From Variovorax sp. PAMC 28711 (GTDB lineage Bacteria; Pseudomonadota; Gammaproteobacteria; Burkholderiales; Burkholderiaceae_C), in NCBI RefSeq assembly GCF_001577265.1, contig NZ_CP014517.1:2037001-2101000 (forward strand): a stretch of 64,000 nucleotides of DNA. Reading direction: 5' to 3'. A program made the translations under genes and the position numbers. Positions 59,312-64,000 of the stretch are shown in pieces. Position 1 is the first letter of the stretch. Every line of letters begins with the position of its first letter. A model generated the notes under the pieces. It was not told the DNA's origin. It worked only from the letters and a program-made list of their open reading frames with translations, and did not search any database.

Positions 59312-60771
59312 GCCGCCGCACCCGCATCTTCATCGGCATCCTGCTGATCTACACGGCGGGCATTGCCTTCCTGCTGTACCGCGTGGTGCTCGACATCGAT
59401 CCGCGCTACCGCGAATCGGCCGAGGAGTCGCTGGTGGAAACGACCCAGCTCATGGCCAGCCTGGTCGAGCAGGACGTGATCGCCGGAGCGATCAACACGG
59501 CACGGCTCGAGCCGTTGTTCCGCTCGCTCTACGCGCGCGAGTTCTCGGCGCAGATCTACAACCTGCACAAGAACCGCGTCGAGCTGCGCGCCTACGTCAC
59601 CGACCGCAGCGGCCGCGTGCTGTTCGATTCGCTCGGTCGCGCGACCGGTGCCGACTATTCGCAGTGGACCGATGTGAGCCGCTCGCTCGCCGGCCTGTAC
59701 GGCGCCCGCACCTCGCGCGACGTGGAGAACGACGCGCGCACTTCGGTGATGTTCGTCGGTGCGCCGATTCGCTGGAACAACGAGATCGTCGGCATGGTCG
59801 GCGTCGGCAAGCCGGTTCAGAGCTTCGGGCAGTTCATCGAAGACGCACGTGCGCGCACGCTGGCCGTCGGCGTCGGTTCGGCGCTGGCGCTGCTGGTGCT
59901 CGCCATCATCGTGTCGGTCTGGCTGGTGCGTCCGTTCGGGCTCGTTGCCGACTACTTCGCATGGGTGCGGGCGCAGCGCACGCTGAGCCTGCGCGCCATG
60001 GCGCGGCGCGCGGTCGATGCGGTGCGCAGCGGCATCGGGGAAATGCGCGACACGCTCACCGGTCGCAACTACGTCGCAGACTACGTGCAGACCTTCACGC
60101 ACGAAGTGAAGAGCCCGCTGTCGGCGATTCGCGGTGCGGCCGAACTGTTGCAGGAACCGTCGATGCCGCATGAAGAGCGCGAACGTTTCCTCGCGAACAT
60201 CACGCGCGAGACGCAGCGCATCCAGGAAATCGTCGATCGCATGATGGAACTCACCGCGCTCGAAACGCGCCGTGTGCTCGACCGCATCGAGATCGTGCCG
60301 CTCGGTTCCTTGCTCGACGACATCGCCACCAGCGCGCATGCGGCAGCGTTGGCGCGCGGCATCCGCTTGCGGCTGGACATCCAGAACGATGCGGCGACCG
60401 AAGGCGACGCGTTCCTGCTTCGGCGTGCCGTCAGCAACCTGCTCGACAACGCGATCGATTTCTCACCGGCCGACAGCGAGGTGCTGTTGACGCTGGCGGC
60501 CACCCACAAGCATGTGCGCGTGGCGGTGCGAGACCACGGCCAGGGCATTCCCGACTACGCGCAGGACAAGGTGTTCCAGAAGTTCTATTCGCTTGCGCGT
60601 CCGCACAGCCAGAAAAAGAGCACGGGGCTCGGGCTCGCGTTCGTCAAGGAAATCGCGGCGCTGCACCGCGGGCGCATCGACATCGCGAACGCGAAAGGCG
60701 GCGGTGCGGTCGCCACCTTGACCCTGCCGGTCAGTCACCTGCCGCGCCACTCCGACCGCCTCGGGCTCTAG
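59308..60771 (+). CDS. creC: Sensor histidine kinase CreC
   Basis: A 487-residue inner-membrane kinase. Membrane helices lie near residues 6-28 and 185-207 and a periplasmic sensing domain between them (the CreC-type region with RSLAGLYGARTSRDVEND). The phospho-acceptor is in TFTHEVKSPLSAIRG, and the ATP-binding part has NLLDNAIDFS, DHGQGI and GLGLAFVKE. It responds to carbon status or, in other species, to penicillin-binding protein inhibition. It starts with GTG overlapping creB. Its stop TAG shares CTAG with the convergent PBP gene. Confidence 0.9.
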   Translation: MSRRTRIFIGILLIYTAGIAFLLYRVVLDIDPRYRESAEESLVETTQLMASLVEQDVIAGAINTARLEPLFRSLYAREFSAQIYNLHKNRVELRAYVTDRSGRVLFDSLGRATGADYSQWTDVSRSLAGLYGARTSRDVENDARTSVMFVGAPIRWNNEIVGMVGVGKPVQSFGQFIEDARARTLAVGVGSALALLVLAIIVSVWLVRPFGLVADYFAWVRAQRTLSLRAMARRAVDAVRSGIGEMRDTLTGRNYVADYVQTFTHEVKSPLSAIRGAAELLQEPSMPHEERERFLANITRETQRIQEIVDRMMELTALETRRVLDRIEIVPLGSLLDDIATSAHAAALARGIRLRLDIQNDAATEGDAFLLRRAVSNLLDNAIDFSPADSEVLLTLAATHKHVRVAVRDHGQGIPDYAQDKVFQKFYSLARPHSQKKSTGLGLAFVKEIAALHRGRIDIANAKGGGAVATLTLPVSHLPRHSDRLGL

Positions 60772-63110
60772 CGAAACCACTCGAGGATGCGGTTGCGCTC
60801 CTCGGCCTGCGGCATCGGGCTGACCGGGGCGGCGGCCAGCGTTTCGGCGGCGGGCGTCGGCAGGTTGTCGAGGCCCAGGCTCGCCACGCCGCGGCCGGGT
60901 CCGTAGTCGTCGAAGTAGGTTTCGCCGTCGACGTGCACCAGTCCTGAGGGCTCGCTCACTTCTGCGACCGGCACGCCCTTCAGCGCGGTCTGCATGTAGC
61001 CGCTCCAGATCGGCAGGCTCAGGCTGCCGCCGGTTTCGCCGCGCACGCCGAGCTGGCGCGGCGTGTCGTAGCCGACCCACGCGATGCCGACCATCGAAGG
61101 CTGGAAGCCGGCGAACCAGGTGTCGACCGAATCGTTGGTCGTCCCTGTCTTGCCGTACAGGTCGTCGCGCTTGAGCGCTTGCCAGGCCTTGGTCGCGGTG
61201 CCGCCTCTCACCACGCTTTGCAGGAGGCTGGCCATCAGAAAGGCATTGCGTTCGGGAATCGCACGATGGGTTTCGTCGCGCACCGGCGGCGTGGCTTCGC
61301 TCAGTACCTTGCCATCGCGATCGGTGACGCGCGTGACGAGATAGGGGTCGACCTTGTAGCCGCCGTTCGCGAACACCGCGTAGGCCGTGGCCATCTGCAT
61401 CGGTGTGACCGAGCCCGCGCCGAGCGCCATCGGCAGGTAGGCCGGGTGCTTGTCGCGATCGAAGCCGAAGCGCGTGATCCAGTCCTGCGCATAGCCGGTG
61501 CCGATGGATTCGAGCAGGCGGATCGTCACCATGTTCTTCGACTGCTGCAGCGCCCGCCGCAGCGACATCGGGCCGTCGAACGTGCCGTCGTAGTTCTTCG
61601 GCTCCCAGGGCTGGCTGCCGGTGGCGGCCGCGTCGTAGAACAACGGGGCATCGTTCACCACCGTGCCGGGCGTGAAGCCTTTTTCGAGTGCGGCCGAGTA
61701 GATGAAGGGCTTGAAGCTGGAGCCCGGCTGCCGCCATGCCTGCGTCGTGCGGTTCAGTTGGCTCTTGCCGAAATCGAAGCCACCGACCATCGCCTTCACG
61801 GCGCCGCTTTGCGGATCGAGCGCCACGAAGGCACCTTCGACTTCGGGCAGTTGCGTGAGGTCCCAGGTGATGCCGTTCGCGCCCTTCATCACGCGGATCA
61901 CCGCGCCACGCCGCAGCCGGATGTTCGGCGCGGCACGGTCGGACAAGGCCTGGCGTGCCAATCGCAAGCCGTCGCCAGCGATGTGCACGGTGTCGCCGTT
62001 CGCGCGCACGGCCTCGATGCCTTTGCCATCGGCTTCGAGCACGACGGCCGCCACGATGTCGTCGTTGTCCGGATGATCGGCCAGCGCGTCGTCGACGGCG
62101 TCGTCGAGGGCGGCTGGCGCGTTCGGCAAGTCGACGAACGCCTCGGGCCCGCGGTAGGGCTGACGGCGTTCGTAATCCATGATGCCCTTGCGTAGCGATC
62201 GGTAGGCGGCCTGCTGGTCGGCCGCGACCAGCGTGGTTTGCACCGTGAGTCCGCGTGTGTAGATGCTGTCGCCGTACTGCGCATGCATGAGCTTGCGCAC
62301 CGTCTCGGCCACGTATTCGGCGTGCGGACTGTTCGGATCGTTCGCCGCGCGCAGATGCAGCGATTCCTTCTTCGCTTCTGCCACCTGCTCGGCCGTGGCG
62401 AAGCCGTTCTCCTGCATGCGAAAGAGCACGTGCAGCTGCCGGCTGCGCGCACGCACCGGATTGACGATCGGGTTGTTGGTCACGGGCGCCTTTGGCAGGC
62501 CCGCGAGCATGGCCGCTTCGGCGAGCGTGAGGTCCTGCAACGACTTGCCGAAGTACGCTTCTGCCGCTGAAGCGAAACCGTAGGCGCGCTGGCCGAGGTA
62601 GATCTGGTTCAGGTAGATCTCGAAGATCTGGTCCTTGCTCAACTGGTGCTCCAGCTTGAAGGCGAGGATCGCTTCGTAGACCTTGCGGCTCAGCGTGCGC
62701 TCGGCGCTCAGGTACACATTGCGCGCGACCTGCTGCGTGAGGGTGGACGCACCCTGGCGCATGCCGTGCCGCAGATTCGACACCACGGCGCGCAACAGGC
62801 CGAGCGAGTCGATGCCGCCGTGCGAATAGAAGCGGGCGTCTTCCACCGCGAGCACCGCGTCCTTCAAGACCTTCGGGATCGCCTCGATCGGCATGAGCTT
62901 GCGACGCTCTTCGCCGAACTCGCCGATCAGCGTGCCCTCCGCGGAATAGATGCGCAGCGGGAGCTTGGGCCGGTAATCAGACAACGCCGAGACGTCCGGC
63001 ACCTTCGGGTAGATCACCGCCAGCGCGATGCCCCCGACCAGCGCGAGTGCGGCCGCGCCCGACACGGCGCCGATCGCGCCCCACTTCAACACCTTGCGAA
63101 TCGGGGTCAT
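60768..63110 (-). CDS. Class A penicillin-binding protein 1A-type
   Basis: A 780-residue bifunctional peptidoglycan synthase. One membrane helix lies near residues 10-32. The GT51 glycosyltransferase domain (about 60-230) has LAVEDARFYSHGG and GASTLTQQVARN. The transpeptidase domain has S464 in PGSSFKPF, SKN in QQSKNMV and KTGTTN near the end. An OB-like insert lies between the domains. I chose ATG 63110, where AGGA stands at a proper distance; an ATG at 63128, overlapping the creD stop, is an alternative. It follows creD and so belongs to the cre locus. Confidence 0.9.
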   Translation of the reverse strand: MTPIRKVLKWGAIGAVSGAAALALVGGIALAVIYPKVPDVSALSDYRPKLPLRIYSAEGTLIGEFGEERRKLMPIEAIPKVLKDAVLAVEDARFYSHGGIDSLGLLRAVVSNLRHGMRQGASTLTQQVARNVYLSAERTLSRKVYEAILAFKLEHQLSKDQIFEIYLNQIYLGQRAYGFASAAEAYFGKSLQDLTLAEAAMLAGLPKAPVTNNPIVNPVRARSRQLHVLFRMQENGFATAEQVAEAKKESLHLRAANDPNSPHAEYVAETVRKLMHAQYGDSIYTRGLTVQTTLVAADQQAAYRSLRKGIMDYERRQPYRGPEAFVDLPNAPAALDDAVDDALADHPDNDDIVAAVVLEADGKGIEAVRANGDTVHIAGDGLRLARQALSDRAAPNIRLRRGAVIRVMKGANGITWDLTQLPEVEGAFVALDPQSGAVKAMVGGFDFGKSQLNRTTQAWRQPGSSFKPFIYSAALEKGFTPGTVVNDAPLFYDAAATGSQPWEPKNYDGTFDGPMSLRRALQQSKNMVTIRLLESIGTGYAQDWITRFGFDRDKHPAYLPMALGAGSVTPMQMATAYAVFANGGYKVDPYLVTRVTDRDGKVLSEATPPVRDETHRAIPERNAFLMASLLQSVVRGGTATKAWQALKRDDLYGKTGTTNDSVDTWFAGFQPSMVGIAWVGYDTPRQLGVRGETGGSLSLPIWSGYMQTALKGVPVAEVSEPSGLVHVDGETYFDDYGPGRGVASLGLDNLPTPAAETLAAAPVSPMPQAEERNRILEWFR

Positions 63111-63124
63111 GCCTGTTCCTGAAA

Positions 63125-64000
63125 TCATGGCGAAAGCACCATCGGGGACGCCGCTGCCGATGCCGTCGGCACGGCGGGTGCGGACAGCGCATACCAGTCG
63201 ACCTTGCGCGTGGCCACCATCAACGCCGCCAACATGCCGAACACCAGCAGCGCACCGAGCAGCAGCGCATTGCTTTCCGACGCGAGCAGACCGTAGAGTG
63301 CGCCGTACAGCAACGCCACGTAAGCTGCGAAAGAAGCGCCGCGCCGCCAGCCCTGCAGGGCTGCGCTGAAGTACACAGCGAGCAGCAACACACTCGCGCT
63401 GGCGGCGACGGCATAGGCCTGCCAAAACAGCAGTTTCTCGGACAGCGCCACGAGCAATAGGAAAAACAGCGCGATCGACAGGCCCACGAGCCCGTACTGC
63501 ACCGGATGGAGCCGCAGCTTTCGGAAAAGTTCGAACATGAAGCCCGCCATCAGCACCAGGCCGCCGAAGAGCGCGCCGTACTTCACCGCACGGGTCGACA
63601 TCGCATACACGTTGAGCGGCTCGGCCAGCGCGACATTGAAAGTGTCGAGCTGGGTGCGGTCGCCGGCGCGACGTGCCACCGGGCGTGCCGCGTCGATCGC
63701 GTCGGCCGTGGCTTCGGTCGAGCCCTCATCGACGACACCGGCGGCCATGGCCGATCGCACTTGCTCGCGTGCCGAACTCACGAGCGCGCTGACGCGCCAG
63801 CGTGCATCGAAGCCTTCAGTCGTCACGCTGCGTTCCGACGCCAGGAAGCGGCCGCCGAAACTCGGGTGCGCCCAGGGCGACGTGATGTGTGCCGTGGTCT
63901 CCTCAGCGGCGGGCACCATCGAGAGCGTCTGTTGGCCCACGAGGCCGAGCTTGAGCTTGAACGGCAATGCCTCGCCCTTCTGCCAGGCGACGAGCGCGCT
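63125..64000 (-). CDS. creD: Inner-membrane protein CreD, 5' part outside the window
   Basis: The last 292 residues of CreD; the start lies beyond the window end. The visible part begins in the periplasmic region (residues such as QKGEALPFKL and the segment ALAEPLNVYAMSTRAVKYG) and continues with five or six membrane helices, ending in a short tail. CreD is an inner-membrane protein induced by CreBC and linked to beta-lactam and colicin tolerance. It overlaps or nearly overlaps the PBP gene that follows, which suggests one transcript. Confidence 0.88.
   Translation of the reverse strand, partial: SALVAWQKGEALPFKLKLGLVGQQTLSMVPAAEETTAHITSPWAHPSFGGRFLASERSVTTEGFDARWRVSALVSSAREQVRSAMAAGVVDEGSTEATADAIDAARPVARRAGDRTQLDTFNVALAEPLNVYAMSTRAVKYGALFGGLVLMAGFMFELFRKLRLHPVQYGLVGLSIALFFLLLVALSEKLLFWQAYAVAASASVLLLAVYFSAALQGWRRGASFAAYVALLYGALYGLLASESNALLLGALLVFGMLAALMVATRKVDWYALSAPAVPTASAAASPMVLSP

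Overview
The window is GC-rich, gene-dense bacterial chromosome with short intergenic gaps, many GTG starts and stop/start overlaps. Its gene content fits a betaproteobacterium of the order Burkholderiales, most likely family Comamonadaceae (Variovorax-like); this is inferred from protein style and neighbourhoods, not from an rRNA. I see no rRNA, tRNA, insertion sequence, prophage or CRISPR array.

Layout. 0-10.7 kb: small conserved proteins, a MocR-type regulator, an M14 peptidase with an alpha/beta hydrolase, and a glutarate-type operon (LysR, gcdH, class III CoA-transferase) followed by a trehalase. 10.8-15.1 kb: a DUF3857/transglutaminase protein and a galactarate pair (aldolase, garD). 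15.2-19.1 kb: a membrane protein, then a trimeric autotransporter adhesin followed by a BamE-like/OmpA lipoprotein that resembles an adhesin partner of TpgA type. 19.1-25.1 kb: acetoacetyl-CoA synthetase, a GST, an AsmA-like protein, a thioesterase and a nucleobase permease. 25.6-27.5 kb: minCDE. 27.6-33.7 kb: an RcnB-like protein, an amino-acid binding protein, a D-amino acid dehydrogenase, a cobalamin adenosyltransferase, a D-lactate dehydrogenase and a CsgG-like lipoprotein.

33.8-40.2 kb is the chromosome-maintenance block on the minus strand: mnmG, rsmG, a glycosyltransferase-like gene, lysE-like, parA, a small serine hydrolase and parB. Two perfect 16-bp parS sites lie inside rsmG and mnmG. 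About 20 kb further on, at 58.1-58.5 kb between cueR and creB, an intergenic stretch has the parts of a replication origin: two perfect DnaA boxes, a weaker box next to a GC-rich spacer, four CTA triplets (DnaA-trio) and an AT-rich tract. dnaA is not in the window.

40.3-58 kb: a transglutaminase, DUF1328, GST, an iron-sulfur photolyase coupled to a LysR regulator, a short-chain dehydrogenase, an ene-reductase and a TctDE-like two-component system. Divergent from the last is a small lipid-type cluster (hydrolase, acyl carrier protein, ketosynthase, di-iron hydroxylase). Then come an aldo/keto reductase, a HipA-like kinase with its own N-terminal DNA-binding domain, and the copper module copA / copZ-cueR. 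58.5-64 kb: creB and creC converge on a class A penicillin-binding protein gene that follows creD, tying a cell-wall-stress sensor to a wall synthase.
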